Shown here one piece after another: positions 7,999 to 16,819 of a DNA stretch of 64,000 bases. A model generated the notes under the pieces. It was not told where the DNA came from. It ran no database searches and saw only the letters and a list, made by a program, of their open reading frames with translations. The stretch's first letter is position 1, and every line of letters begins with the position of its first letter. Position numbers and translations under genes: made by a program. This DNA comes from Silvibacterium dinghuense (GTDB taxonomy: Bacteria > Acidobacteriota > Terriglobia > Terriglobales > Acidobacteriaceae): contig NZ_SDMK01000003.1 in NCBI RefSeq assembly GCF_004123295.1, positions 372,001 through 436,000 of the forward strand, in the 5' to 3' direction.

Positions 7999-8499
7999 TT
8001 ATTGCGAATCCCGCTCAAGAGTGTTCGTCCACTTGAGGCATAACAGCAGAGGGATACAACCGAAGACACCAAAGCTGCAATCCACCAGCCTCCAGGGCAA
8101 CGGAATGCCACGCACGGCACCGGCAATCAGAGCCAGCGGGAGGATGCCCGCGCAAGCGATCAGCCCAAAGACGATCACCCACTTGTTTCTGACTGGTTCA
8201 CGATATGGGCCTATCAACGCAACCGCGATTACAAGATGCGCAAATGCAAGCCAGTCGGTTCCGTAAGCGAGAAATGGATAGTCACGCTGCGTCACTTCCA
8301 ATCCCTCGTGCACTCGAACGATCCATGGCAGAAGCCCGATACGCATGGAAATCGGCTGCAACGCTGGCGTAAGAAGCAATCGATGAAACCAGCGCAATTC
8401 GGTCAACAGAGGAAAGGCCGTGATTCCGCTCAGCACGAGGCCGACGATGAATATGGCCAGCCAGAAGCGGATTTTGCGCAGGATATGTTCTGATCGCAT
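7999..8499 (-). CDS. Hypothetical four-helix membrane protein
   Basis: A 166-residue integral membrane protein with four hydrophobic segments: about 12-31 (FWLAIFIVGLVLSGITAF), 83-100 (LAFAHLVIAVALIG), 107-128 (WVIVFGLIACAGILPLALIAG) and 136-155. A loop contains RWFHRLLLTPALQP and the DYPFLAYGTDWLAFAHLV stretch, which looks conserved because of its aromatic content. I do not recognise a functional family. The gene stands alone on the minus strand and ends at the ftsK terminator. Confidence 0.78.
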   Translation of the reverse strand: MRSEHILRKIRFWLAIFIVGLVLSGITAFPLLTELRWFHRLLLTPALQPISMRIGLLPWIVRVHEGLEVTQRDYPFLAYGTDWLAFAHLVIAVALIGPYREPVRNKWVIVFGLIACAGILPLALIAGAVRGIPLPWRLVDCSFGVFGCIPLLLCLKWTNTLERDSQ

Positions 8500-8564
8500 A
8501 CGTTCTTTGCTACATCATGGCACGGGCTTGCTCTGCCGAAAGCAAACCCGTGCCGGAAGTTTGT

Positions 8565-9263
8565 TTATACCAGCCCCTGAAAGAACTCAGGACCGCTGCC
8601 TGCTTTTACTTTCTCTTTCCCGCTCCGCGCGCTGTACCAGTCGATCCTGCGCGTAAAGTACATGGCTGCCGCAACAGCGAGGAAGCTCATGATCGCACCG
8701 ATCAGCAGCGCATCATCTTCCAGGCGCAGCAGCAGGTAGATCAGCATGTAAAGCGGTCCAAAGACGGCCAGGGCGCGCCAGCCCTGACTCCGGCCTGCGA
8801 AGATCCAGCCGGCGTTGGTAGAAAGCAGGGCCACAGTCGCACCACCCGCTATCAAAAACGCCCAATCGAAACCCACCTTTTCCGCCAGAGAGAGCAGCAG
8901 CAGATAGAAGATCAGCTGCGCCGTTCCCACCAGCACATACTGCGCCGGGTGAACGCGAGTCCCCGTCGTCGCTTCGAAGACGAAATAGGTCAGGAATACC
9001 AGCCCGAGAAAGAGCAACACATACTTCAGCGAGCGGGTGACGGAGCGGTAAGAATCGACTGTGCGAATAGGTAACCGTGACGATGGCGTATTCTGGGCAG
9101 CAGCGGCTCCGTGCACCGCAGCCTGGCTGCGCTCGCTTGCCAGATCGCTGACGAAGAACGAGGGAATGGTCATACACAGCGCCAGAACGCTGAGCAATAA
9201 CAGCTTCATGCCCATAGAACGGGGATTCCAGTCTTTCGACTCCTGCAATGCGAGAGTGTCCAT
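8565..9263 (-). CDS. creD: CreD-family inner membrane protein, lacking the periplasmic domain
   Basis: 232 residues. The C-terminal ~165 residues match the membrane half of CreD: SLKYVLLFLGLVFLTYFVFE, RVHPAQYVLVGTAQ, FYLLLLSLAEKVGFDWAFL, YLLLRLEDDALLIGA and YFTRRIDWYS. The N-terminus keeps the first membrane helix and the following SERSQ element. The ~220-residue periplasmic domain normally between them is absent (E. coli CreD is 450 residues), so VDSYRSVTRSLKY follows a short Ala/Ser linker. The frame is open and helices intact, so this is a shortened form or an in-frame deletion. A good ribosome-binding site (AAGGAGAC) precedes ATG 9263. Its own operator copy is 33 nt upstream. CreD in other bacteria belongs to envelope/beta-lactam stress regulons. 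Confidence 0.87.
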   Translation of the reverse strand: MDTLALQESKDWNPRSMGMKLLLLSVLALCMTIPSFFVSDLASERSQAAVHGAAAAQNTPSSRLPIRTVDSYRSVTRSLKYVLLFLGLVFLTYFVFEATTGTRVHPAQYVLVGTAQLIFYLLLLSLAEKVGFDWAFLIAGGATVALLSTNAGWIFAGRSQGWRALAVFGPLYMLIYLLLRLEDDALLIGAIMSFLAVAAAMYFTRRIDWYSARSGKEKVKAGSGPEFFQGLV

Positions 9264-9296
9264 TCGTTTCTGTCTCCTTGAAGAGGATGGAATTTG

Positions 9297-9311
9297 CTTT
9301 GTATCGCAAAG
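9297..9311 (-). promoter_or_regulatory. Operator copy 1 of the CreD module
   Basis: Read on the minus strand this is CTTTGCGATACAAAG, with perfect CTTTG/CAAAG arms. It differs from the copy at 10331-10345 at one central base only. It overlaps a possible -10 box TACAAA and lies 33 nt before creD. The winged-helix protein encoded at 9331-9720 is the likely ligand. Confidence 0.7.
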
Positions 9312-9330
9312 TTAATAAGCGAAAAAAGAC

Positions 9331-9720
9331 CTATGCGCGGTCGGGCAGCAGCGTTTTCTGCTTTCCAAACGTTGTCTTTCCCTCCATCAGCGCAGCCGCA
9401 TCCTGCACCACCTTTTCGAGCGTGGCGAGGTACTCCGCAAAGCGTGCACGTCCCGAGGATGTAATCCGGCAGATGGTCTGCGGACGATTCCCTGCCGTCG
9501 TCTTTTCTACCTGCACCATCTTTTCTTCTTCCAGCACTTTCAGATGACGGTTCAGATTGCCGTCGGTCAATCCGCATAGCTGCTTTAGATCGCCGAAGCT
9601 CACGCCTTTTCTGCGCGTGGCAAGTACGGTGAGGATGCCAAGCCGCGCTCGCTCATGAATGGCGCGGTCCAGCCCCTCATAGGCAAAGGGCGCGTCCATC
9701 GATGGATCTTCACTCCGCAT
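9331..9720 (-). CDS. Winged-helix transcriptional regulator of the CreD module
   Basis: 129 residues of the winged-helix DNA-binding type related to MarR/ArsR regulators. An N-terminal helix (FAYEGLDRAIHERARLGILTVLA) precedes the helix-turn-helix VSFGDLKQLCGLTDGNLNRHLKVLEEEKMV and the wing VEKTTAGNRPQTICRITSSGRARFAEY. ATG 9720 is preceded by AAAGGAGG at ideal spacing. The longer frame to 9825 overlaps the upstream gene without homology. The start overlaps the upstream membrane-protein stop (9710-9712), so the two are translationally coupled. It probably represses its own operon and creD through the two CTTTGCGRTACAAAG palindromes. Confidence 0.9.
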   Translation of the reverse strand: MRSEDPSMDAPFAYEGLDRAIHERARLGILTVLATRRKGVSFGDLKQLCGLTDGNLNRHLKVLEEEKMVQVEKTTAGNRPQTICRITSSGRARFAEYLATLEKVVQDAAALMEGKTTFGKQKTLLPDRA

Positions 9721-10324
9721 CTTCTTCCTCCTTTGCTCCCCATAACAGCGCCATTGCTGCCAGTATCTGTCCTGCACCGAAAGGAAGCCCCATGGCCCAT
9801 GGCGAGAGAGCACGCGCCCCTGCAAACGAGATCAGCACCAATCCGCTTACCAGATACCATCCGCCGGCCAGCACCGCATATCGCGGCAGAAACCGGCATG
9901 AAGCAAAGATGCCGAGGCTGAAAATCACCTGCCACAACGCAGGAAGCATCCAGAAATCCGCCGCCACATAACGCGCCACCGCTACCGTCAGCAGGACTCC
10001 CACTGCTACCGCAGGCAACAGCTGCTCAACCGCCATACGCACCATCGCGCTGGCCATGCACGTGTGCATGCGGCGGGTGCGCGCAAACATCTCGAACGCG
10101 ATCAGCAGGATCGATGCAACCGCTGTTCCGATCCAAAGCAAGAGATAGGCTGCATGCCTGGCTCCCGGCTCCGGCAGCCAGGCCGACTGCACCAACGAAG
10201 CCAGCACTGCGAGCAAGCCGGTCCCTGCGACCGTGGCCGGCCCATAGCCTCGAAATACGGCGCTCTCCGCAACCTGCTGGCGGATGCGCTCGATATCACC
10301 CAGGGCGCGAGAGAGTTCGCTCAT
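9710..10324 (-). CDS. Six-helix membrane protein partner of the winged-helix regulator
   Basis: A 204-residue protein. A cytoplasmic helix (MSELSRALGDIERIRQQVAES) is followed by about six hydrophobic segments, e.g. ATVAGTGLLAVLASLVQ, YLLLWIGTAVASILLIAF, LLPAVAVGVLLTVAVARY and VIFSLGIFASCRFL. No enzymatic motif is visible. A membrane protein in one operon with a winged-helix regulator and followed by creD is an arrangement I associate with a recurrent stress-regulated module; its activity is unknown. The start has no good ribosome-binding site, and the predicted -10 box is only 7 nt away, so a leaderless transcript is possible. Confidence 0.82.
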   Translation of the reverse strand: MSELSRALGDIERIRQQVAESAVFRGYGPATVAGTGLLAVLASLVQSAWLPEPGARHAAYLLLWIGTAVASILLIAFEMFARTRRMHTCMASAMVRMAVEQLLPAVAVGVLLTVAVARYVAADFWMLPALWQVIFSLGIFASCRFLPRYAVLAGGWYLVSGLVLISFAGARALSPWAMGLPFGAGQILAAMALLWGAKEEEDAE

Positions 10325-10330
10325 GGATTA

Positions 10331-10345
10331 CTTTGTACCGCAAAG
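10331..10345 (-). promoter_or_regulatory. Operator copy 2 and promoter of the CreD module
   Basis: The minus-strand sequence CTTTGCGGTACAAAG has perfect 5-bp arms. A sigma70-like promoter fits over it: TTGACG as -35, an 18-nt spacer and TACAAA as -10 inside the operator. Bound repressor would block the -10 box. The start codon follows the -10 hexamer by 7 nt. Confidence 0.7.
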
Positions 10346-10381
10346 CTTATTTCTACGTCAATGGATTTTCTGCTCATTCGC

Positions 10382-12235
10382 TTATGCCTGGGGTGAATCT
10401 TTCTTTCCGCCCGAGCCGCGCAGGCTCAGCCAATCTTTCTGATAGGCGAAGCTCACCGTCAACAGCAGCGCTCCGAGGCCCAGGAAGCTGAGGATGCGAT
10501 AGCCCTGGTCCAGTTGTCGCGTATCGAAGAGGAAGACCTTGGCGATGCTCAGGGAGAGAAGCACCAGCGCCTGCCAGCGCAGAAAGGCGGACTTGCGCCA
10601 GAAGCCCATCGCCAGCAGTGCTGCGCCGGCGACCATGAACCATGCCGAATAGGTGAACTGCTCGCCGATCTGGTCGACGAGCAGCCCGCCCTGCCCGGCC
10701 CAGTAGGCATGGATCTCCATGCATACGGCGATGAGCAGAAGTGCTGTCGCTGCCAGTCCGGAGACAGCGGCGAAGTTCTTCCAGTCCTCGCTGTGCTTGT
10801 GTTCTCCACGCGCGGCCATGAGTCCCATGCGCATCGCCCATGCGCTGATGACTGCACCAGCCAGCCAGCTTGCAAAGCGCGTGTTCAACACCAGAGGCCC
10901 GGCCACCGGCGGATGCCACGCTTCCACTGGCGCAATCAGCGCCAGCACCGCCAGCACCAGCACGCCCGAGGCTACCCAGCGCAGCGTTCCCGGCTCGCGC
11001 AGCGCTTTTTCTCCGCGCCGTGCGGCAAACCAGGTCAACAGACCGAACTCCAGAAACCAGCCAATGGCTACCCAACGCCCGTGCGCCTCCATCGGAATGG
11101 CCACGGTGGCGAAGGCCCCGGCCAGCGCCAGCTCCATGGCATTGCTGCGTGTACCACGCAGGCGCTGCAGTCCGAGATAGAAGGCCACAAAGGGCAGCGG
11201 AATCCACTCCCGCCAACTTTCATAGGGCGAATGGCCGAAGAGCATGAACATCTCGGAGAAGGCCACCAGCGCATTGAACGCTGGCAACAGGCGCAGGGCG
11301 AGACTCTCTTCGAAAGGATGCACCGGCTCTGTCTCGGCAGAACGCACACGTCGCAGCAGCAGGACCGGGGAAACGGCAAAGATGAGAAAGAATACGAGCA
11401 CGAAGAAGAGCGTCACACCGAAGCGCTCGTCCTCATAACTGCTCGCATACCAGCCCACGGCGTAGAAGGTAGTACCGGCAAAGGCTGCCAGCAACAACCG
11501 CGCCCAGGGCCGCGCGGCAAGCAGCGCTATGACGCCCGCATCCAGCAGCAGCAGATAACCGAAGAGCACCAGCTCTTCGCTCGCGTGCGCGGAGAGCAGC
11601 AGCGGCGTGAGGAATCCTCCGACTGCCGCATAGAAGGCCAGCACCTCGGAGCTCTGGCTCCAGCTGAGCCAGGTGTTCATCGCCGTAACCAGAGCCATGC
11701 ACAGGAAGGTTACACTGCCCGGCACAAGATGGAAGACCGAATACGCTGCCCACAAAGAGAGGTAGAGAACACCGGTTGCGACCGCCTGCAGCGAATACGC
11801 AAAGGCCTGGTAACCCTTCCTGCGAAAGCGCTCCGCGAGCACGGCGACACCCGCGCCGGCGGCCAGACCGATGAGCACGCGTGCAGCCGGGCCGATCCAT
11901 CCGTTGTCGATGGCCAGCTTGAGAAACCAGGCCACGCCGATCAGCACAGCAATGATGCCAATGCGGTTGAAGAGCTGCGAGCCGATCTTCGTTTCGAGAG
12001 ATGGCCCGGCTACAGCCGCTCGCAACGATTCCTGATTTGCAGCAGGCTGCCATGGCGGAGACGGCAGCGGAGCACTGGCCGGTATGGCCCTTGATTCCGG
12101 ATCGGGTGGAGCCGGCACAGCCGTTGAAGCCTGAAACCGCGCAGCCGCTTCCGGACGAGCCAGCTGCTCCAGCCTCTCCACACGTGCGCGCAATGCCGCG
12201 ATTTCTCGCCTCAGCTCGTTTTCGTCTTCAGTCAT
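10382..12235 (-). CDS. DUF2339 multispanning membrane protein
   Basis: 617 residues. The N-terminus is a coiled coil (ELRREIAALRARVERLEQL), then a Pro/Ala linker. The DUF2339 entry signature follows (SLETKIGSQLFNRIGIIAVLIGVAWFLKLAIDNGWIGPAARV), and then some 15-18 membrane helices to the C-terminus. Typical family segments include GYQAFAYSLQAVATGVLYLSLWAA and VGGFLTPLLLS. The family is widespread and functionally uncharacterised; a transporter-like or envelope role is only a guess. ATG 12235 (MTEDENELR) is preferred to 12247. The gene ends 57 nt before the next minus-strand gene, which has its own promoter. Confidence 0.9.
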   Translation of the reverse strand: MTEDENELRREIAALRARVERLEQLARPEAAARFQASTAVPAPPDPESRAIPASAPLPSPPWQPAANQESLRAAVAGPSLETKIGSQLFNRIGIIAVLIGVAWFLKLAIDNGWIGPAARVLIGLAAGAGVAVLAERFRRKGYQAFAYSLQAVATGVLYLSLWAAYSVFHLVPGSVTFLCMALVTAMNTWLSWSQSSEVLAFYAAVGGFLTPLLLSAHASEELVLFGYLLLLDAGVIALLAARPWARLLLAAFAGTTFYAVGWYASSYEDERFGVTLFFVLVFFLIFAVSPVLLLRRVRSAETEPVHPFEESLALRLLPAFNALVAFSEMFMLFGHSPYESWREWIPLPFVAFYLGLQRLRGTRSNAMELALAGAFATVAIPMEAHGRWVAIGWFLEFGLLTWFAARRGEKALREPGTLRWVASGVLVLAVLALIAPVEAWHPPVAGPLVLNTRFASWLAGAVISAWAMRMGLMAARGEHKHSEDWKNFAAVSGLAATALLLIAVCMEIHAYWAGQGGLLVDQIGEQFTYSAWFMVAGAALLAMGFWRKSAFLRWQALVLLSLSIAKVFLFDTRQLDQGYRILSFLGLGALLLTVSFAYQKDWLSLRGSGGKKDSPQA

Positions 12236-12279
12236 TCCGGCCATCACCCGTCCCGACCACTCTACCGCGTCATGAACGC

Positions 12280-12309
12280 AAGAAAAAAGGGAGCCCTGCG
12301 CGGGCTCCC
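12280..12309 (-). terminator. Intrinsic terminator of the first TonB-dependent receptor
   Basis: On the minus strand an 8-bp GGGAGCCC/GGGCTCCC stem with loop GCGCA is followed by TTTTTTCTT. It lies 30-60 nt after the receptor stop codon. Confidence 0.92.
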
Positions 12310-12338
12310 CTGGAAGCGCTGCAACTTGAGGTTCGGAG

Positions 12339-15300
12339 CTAGTAGATAACCTTCAGTCCGAACTGGATGATGCGCGGCTCGAAGGTGCTTGAAATCTGGC
12401 CGCCGCTGGTCGGGACGCCGCCGGTGATGGCCGAAAGCGGCACGGTAGCGCCGGTCGAAAGGGTCTCGCCGGTCGTGCCCTGCGTGCCGCTGATGGTGCT
12501 GGGCAGGTAGGGGTTGGTGTGGTTGAAGAGGTTGTAGAACTCGGACCGGAACTCGACCTTAAGGCCGTCGATCGGCGTGTCGAATTTCTTGTTCAGAGCC
12601 AGATCGCTCTCATAGAAGGCCGGCGTGCGTCCGGGATTACGCGGAGCGTCGCCGAAGGGGCTCAGGTAGTCGCCCGCCGCATCCTTGATGGGAGGAAGCA
12701 CGAAGGCGTTGTAGTTGACGTAGTTGATGTAGCCGGTGTTCGCCGCGCGGGAGCTGCGGCCCTGCGTGACCCTGGCGTGCGGCACCATGTTCGGGCGGTA
12801 CTCGTTGGCGCCACGGTAGGTGGCGCTGATCTGCTGCGAAACCTGCTGCTTGCTATTCGGCGTATAGGTGATGTTGAACGGCGTGCCGGCCTGCGCCATG
12901 TTGATGAGGCTCACCTGCCAGCCACCCAGCACGGCATTCACCGCACCGTTGGAGTTATTCAGCCAGCGGCGTCCATGCCCGAAGGGCATTTCGTAGATGA
13001 GGCTGGTGGTGTTTGCGATCGGCAGGTTGTAATCCGACTGCGAGTAGTCCGCCTTGATGTTGTTGCCATCCTGCGGCGAAGGCGTGTTGCCTTCGAGCGA
13101 GGCGCTGGCGTTGTCGAGGGAATGCTCCCAGCTGAAGGAGTTCAGCAGGGTGAGACCGCCGTTGAAGCGCTGCTCATAGCGCACCTGCAGCGCGTTGTAG
13201 TTCGACCAGAATTCGTTGAGCGCTTCGGTGATGTCGCTGGGCCAGTTGCCAAAGGGCCGCGCGAAACCATTGGAGGGGTTCTTCTGGTTGCCGTTCAGGA
13301 AGCCCTGCAGCTTGAGGCCGTGATTGCCGACATAAGCGATGTCGAGGATGGTGTTCTTCGCCAGCTGCTGCTGCACGCTGAAGAAGTAGTCCTCCACGTA
13401 GCTGTCGCGGGTGTTCTTCGGCACCCAGGTGATGTTGTCGGTCGAGGGATTGAAGGTGGTCACCAGGCCGGAGGGGAAACCCTGGCTCGCGGTTGCATAG
13501 CAGCTCGGGGTCGTCGAACCGACGGGCACGATCTGCGAGGGCAGCGGCGAGGAGCACTGGTTGGTGGTGGTCGGCGTGACCTGAGTTACAGCCGCGAACT
13601 GCGCCTGCGGCGCGTTGATGCCGAGGATGTCGCCCGAACCGGCGCGCGTGTAGTGCACGTAGCTCATGCCGAAGCCGCCGCGGACCGCGGTCTTCTGCGT
13701 CGCCGCCCAGGCAAAGCCCACGCGGGGAGCGAAGTCATTCCGGTCCGGGTTAACCAGCGTCTTGCCGTAGACGCCGCCCTTGCTGACCGGCGTGATGTCG
13801 GTGCCCGAGGCGCCCGGCGTAATGGTCAGCACGGTCTGCGTATCCGGATCGAAATTCGAGATGTAGTTGTGCTGCTCGGAGTAAGGCGATCCGTATTCCC
13901 AGCGCACGCCGAGGTTCAGCGTCAGGTTGGGCAGCACCTTCCAGTCGTCCTGGGCATAGACGTTGTCCATATCCTGCCGCAGGTGCGCCACGAAGTAGTT
14001 GGCCAGCTGATAAGCGCTGGTAGTACCGAAGAGAAAGTCAGCCCAGTAGTTGTCGGCAACAGCCGTGCCAGTGTCGAGGCTATAAGCGCCGCCGTAGGTC
14101 CAGCCGCCATAGAGCGGGTTATTGTCGTTCACTGCCATCCACACGTGCTCGTATTCGTAACCGAACTTGAGCGTATGCGCGCCCTTCACCCAGGTGAAGT
14201 TCACCTTGGGATCGAGCAGGGCCGGGTCCTGCCACTGCGGGTTGGTGCTCTGACGGCCGAAGCTGGTGAAGTTGGTGATGCCGATCGACGGCAGGCCGCC
14301 AGAGATGCCGGCGATCTGCGGCAGGCCGGGAATCGTGTAGCCCAGTTCGTTGTTGCCGATGGAGAGCGACCACTTGCCGGCCTTGGTGCGCGAGAGGCCG
14401 AGGCGCGCGTCGATGATCTTGTTGGCGTCGAAAAGGTGCGTGTAACCGAGCGCTACCTGCTGATCGAGAACGCGGATGGTGCCGTTCGTCTGGCCGTCGA
14501 GCGGCAGCGGAATCGCCTGGTAATTGACGCCGGTCTCTTTGCGATCGCTGACGCGCAGGAACCAGGAGTTCTTCGCATCCTGCTGATAGTCGAGGCGCAG
14601 ATCGCCCTTATCCGAGTTATCGGAGAACGGCACCTGCACCGCGTAGTCGTTCGAATTCAGGCCGCTTGATGCCAGGCCCGACTGTGGCAGCGCCAGGGAG
14701 GCAAACTTGTCGACGATCTTGAGTGACAGCGGGTCGAAGACCGTGGTTGGAATCGGCGAGTTTGCGGGATAGACGATGCCTGAACGCGGGTCCTTGACCG
14801 GAACGACCAGGTTGCCTTCGAGCTCGTCCTTGGTGGGCAGCGTGAGCACGCTCAGCGGCGTCAGGGTCTGGCGGAAGCCCTCGTAATCGAGGAAGAAGAA
14901 GAGTTTGTCCTTGAGAATGGGGCCGCCGAAGTTCATGCCGAACTGGTTGCGGTTGAAGGCCGGCTTCTGGAAGGCGGTCGCGGTGCCGGTGTTGCTGACG
15001 ACATTCGGTTTGAAGAAGCCGTCGGCGTTCAGATCCGTGTTGCGCAGGAACTCATAGAGCGTCGCGTGATAGCTGTTGGTGCCGCTGGCCGAAGCCACGT
15101 TGATCGTCGCACCCGAGGAGCGGCCGTATTCCGCGCTCTCATTATTGGTGACCACGTTGAACTGGGCCACCGAATCCGGCGGAACGGCGATGATCTGGTT
15201 GTCGAAGCCCTGATTGCTCTCGCCGTAGGCGTTGTTATCCATGCCATCCAGCAGGAAGTTATTGAACATGCTGCGCTGGCCGTTGACGTTATACGAGCCC

Positions 15301-15854
15301 TGACGCACCAGGCTGTTGATGGAGCTCGTCGTCGCGGCGGTCGGGGCCTGGCGTGAGCCGGTGACCAGGCCGAGCAGGTCGGAATAGTTACGCGTGACCA
15401 GCGGCAGAGCCTCGCTCTGATAATTGGTGATGGTCTGGCCGCGCTGGCTCTGCTCGGTCTCGAGCTGCAGGGCCACTCCGTTGACTTCCACCGTGGTCTG
15501 CGTCGCACCGGCCTGCAGCGTCAGATCGATGCGCTGCCGGTTTCCGACCGAGATCTGGATATTGTCTGCCACCGCGGAGGCGAAGCCCTGCGCGCTGGCC
15601 GTGATCTTGTAGGTACCCACGCGCAGCGAAGGCACATCGTAGTCGCCACTGCCATTGGTGGTCACTGCGTTCTGGATTCCCGTGGCCGTGTTCAGAACAT
15701 TCACCGAAGCGCCGGGAATGGCCGCACCGCTGGCATCCTTGATGGTGCCCACGAGGCTGCCGTTATCGTATTGAGCGAATAGAGTTCTTCCGGAAATCAA
15801 GAAGATAAGGAGGCCGATCCCAAAAAGTACTGCAATCCGTCTGTTTTTCTGCAT
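12339..15854 (-). CDS. Oar-like TonB-dependent receptor
   Basis: 1171 residues. A signal peptide (IAVLFGIGLLIFLISG, cleavage near TLFAQ) is followed by a carboxypeptidase-regulatory/Ig-like domain at about 30-115 (LVGTIKDASGAAIPGASVNVLNTATG). A plug domain comes next (NNFLLDGMDNNAY, SAEYGRSSGATINVASASGTN), then a beta barrel of about 900 residues ending in FGLKVIY with a terminal aromatic. Such Oar-type outer-membrane transporters are expanded in Acidobacteria and thought to take up large substrates, often glycans. No substrate can be assigned; no glycosidase is in the same operon. ATG 15854 (MQKNRR) or 15866 is preferred over the long 5' extension to 16052, which lacks any signal peptide. 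Confidence 0.93.
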   Translation of the reverse strand: MQKNRRIAVLFGIGLLIFLISGRTLFAQYDNGSLVGTIKDASGAAIPGASVNVLNTATGIQNAVTTNGSGDYDVPSLRVGTYKITASAQGFASAVADNIQISVGNRQRIDLTLQAGATQTTVEVNGVALQLETEQSQRGQTITNYQSEALPLVTRNYSDLLGLVTGSRQAPTAATTSSINSLVRQGSYNVNGQRSMFNNFLLDGMDNNAYGESNQGFDNQIIAVPPDSVAQFNVVTNNESAEYGRSSGATINVASASGTNSYHATLYEFLRNTDLNADGFFKPNVVSNTGTATAFQKPAFNRNQFGMNFGGPILKDKLFFFLDYEGFRQTLTPLSVLTLPTKDELEGNLVVPVKDPRSGIVYPANSPIPTTVFDPLSLKIVDKFASLALPQSGLASSGLNSNDYAVQVPFSDNSDKGDLRLDYQQDAKNSWFLRVSDRKETGVNYQAIPLPLDGQTNGTIRVLDQQVALGYTHLFDANKIIDARLGLSRTKAGKWSLSIGNNELGYTIPGLPQIAGISGGLPSIGITNFTSFGRQSTNPQWQDPALLDPKVNFTWVKGAHTLKFGYEYEHVWMAVNDNNPLYGGWTYGGAYSLDTGTAVADNYWADFLFGTTSAYQLANYFVAHLRQDMDNVYAQDDWKVLPNLTLNLGVRWEYGSPYSEQHNYISNFDPDTQTVLTITPGASGTDITPVSKGGVYGKTLVNPDRNDFAPRVGFAWAATQKTAVRGGFGMSYVHYTRAGSGDILGINAPQAQFAAVTQVTPTTTNQCSSPLPSQIVPVGSTTPSCYATASQGFPSGLVTTFNPSTDNITWVPKNTRDSYVEDYFFSVQQQLAKNTILDIAYVGNHGLKLQGFLNGNQKNPSNGFARPFGNWPSDITEALNEFWSNYNALQVRYEQRFNGGLTLLNSFSWEHSLDNASASLEGNTPSPQDGNNIKADYSQSDYNLPIANTTSLIYEMPFGHGRRWLNNSNGAVNAVLGGWQVSLINMAQAGTPFNITYTPNSKQQVSQQISATYRGANEYRPNMVPHARVTQGRSSRAANTGYINYVNYNAFVLPPIKDAAGDYLSPFGDAPRNPGRTPAFYESDLALNKKFDTPIDGLKVEFRSEFYNLFNHTNPYLPSTISGTQGTTGETLSTGATVPLSAITGGVPTSGGQISSTFEPRIIQFGLKVIY

Positions 15855-16062
15855 AGTGCCGAGCATAGAAACGCTTTGCAAACGAAGTGTGAATGCCCGG
15901 AGAATGCCGTATGAATGGCAGGTCCGATGATTCGCGGCGATTTCACGTCTGCGTCTTTCTTCTGTCCACCTTCCAGGGAATTCCATCTGCCCTCTCTCCC
16001 GCGTGGTATTGTCGTGAGAATCTTTTCCTTGAACATCTTTTGCAGCTCCCACGGCCGCGCCT

Positions 16063-16806
16063 ATGAACGAGATCCCCCTATTACGCTCCGTGTTGCTGAT
16101 TGACGACGATGAAATCAGCCTCTCCCTCCTGAGCCTGCAACTGGCATCGGCAGGCTACAGCGTGCAGTCTGCTTCGAGCGGCGAAGCTGCTCTCCGGCTG
16201 ATTGCCGAACAACCCCGGGATGCGGCACCGGACGTTGTCCTCGCCGACCTGCAGATGCCCGGCCTGTGCGGACGTGAGCTTGCGCTGGCCTTGCACGCCC
16301 TGCTTCCCGACTGCCTCCTTATCGCGATGAGCGCTTCACTAGGAGAGACTGAGGGTTATGATGAATTTCTCTATAAGCCACTCAAAATAGAAGCTTTCCG
16401 GGTGATTCTCGAGCACCGGCCCAGGGAACGGGAAGAGACCATGCAGCCGGCCCTGCAGCAGCTGGAGGAGATCCCCCTTCTGGACGAACGTACTTTTACA
16501 AAACTCAAGGGAATGATGTCCAGCGCCGCGCTTGCCGAAGTGTATGGGGTGTGCATCAACGATACCCGGCAGCGCTCCCGGCTGATTCTCGAAGCCGCGG
16601 GCAAAGATGAGCCGCAACTCCGGCGCCTCGCCCACACCGTCAAAGGCGGGGCATCTATGGTAGGCGCTTCCCGGATCGCGGCCATTGCTGCTTTTCTGGA
16701 ATCGGCGCAATATGCTGTTACCGAGGTACCAGAACTGACAAATAAATTGTTGCTCGGTTGTGACCAACTCGAGCGTATTCTGATGACAAAAGTCAATTCT
16801 GGTTGA
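16063..16806 (+). CDS. REC-Hpt two-domain phosphorelay protein
   Basis: 247 residues. The N-terminal receiver domain has the acidic pocket Asp14-16 (IDDDE), phosphoacceptor Asp62 (VLADLQMPG) and conserved Lys105 (YKPL). The C-terminal histidine phosphotransfer domain carries RRLAHTVKGGASMVGA, with His191 as the phosphorylated histidine. No kinase or output domain is present, so it can only relay phosphate. The NarL-type regulator starts 13 nt downstream, which suggests His191 may pass phosphate to it. The histidine kinase feeding it is not adjacent. Confidence 0.92.
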   Translation: MNEIPLLRSVLLIDDDEISLSLLSLQLASAGYSVQSASSGEAALRLIAEQPRDAAPDVVLADLQMPGLCGRELALALHALLPDCLLIAMSASLGETEGYDEFLYKPLKIEAFRVILEHRPREREETMQPALQQLEEIPLLDERTFTKLKGMMSSAALAEVYGVCINDTRQRSRLILEAAGKDEPQLRRLAHTVKGGASMVGASRIAAIAAFLESAQYAVTEVPELTNKLLLGCDQLERILMTKVNSG

Positions 16807-16819
16807 CTAGAGTGATACT

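Noticed and set aside
10514-12094. Plus-strand frame of about 526 codons opposite the DUF2339 gene.
   Set aside because: Gln/Arg/His-rich shadow; the membrane protein on the minus strand is clear.
12519-14669. Long plus-strand open frame (about 716 codons) across the first TonB-dependent receptor.
   Set aside because: It is antisense to the receptor, with Arg/Val/Glu-rich biased composition typical of shadow frames in high-GC DNA and no recognisable domain.
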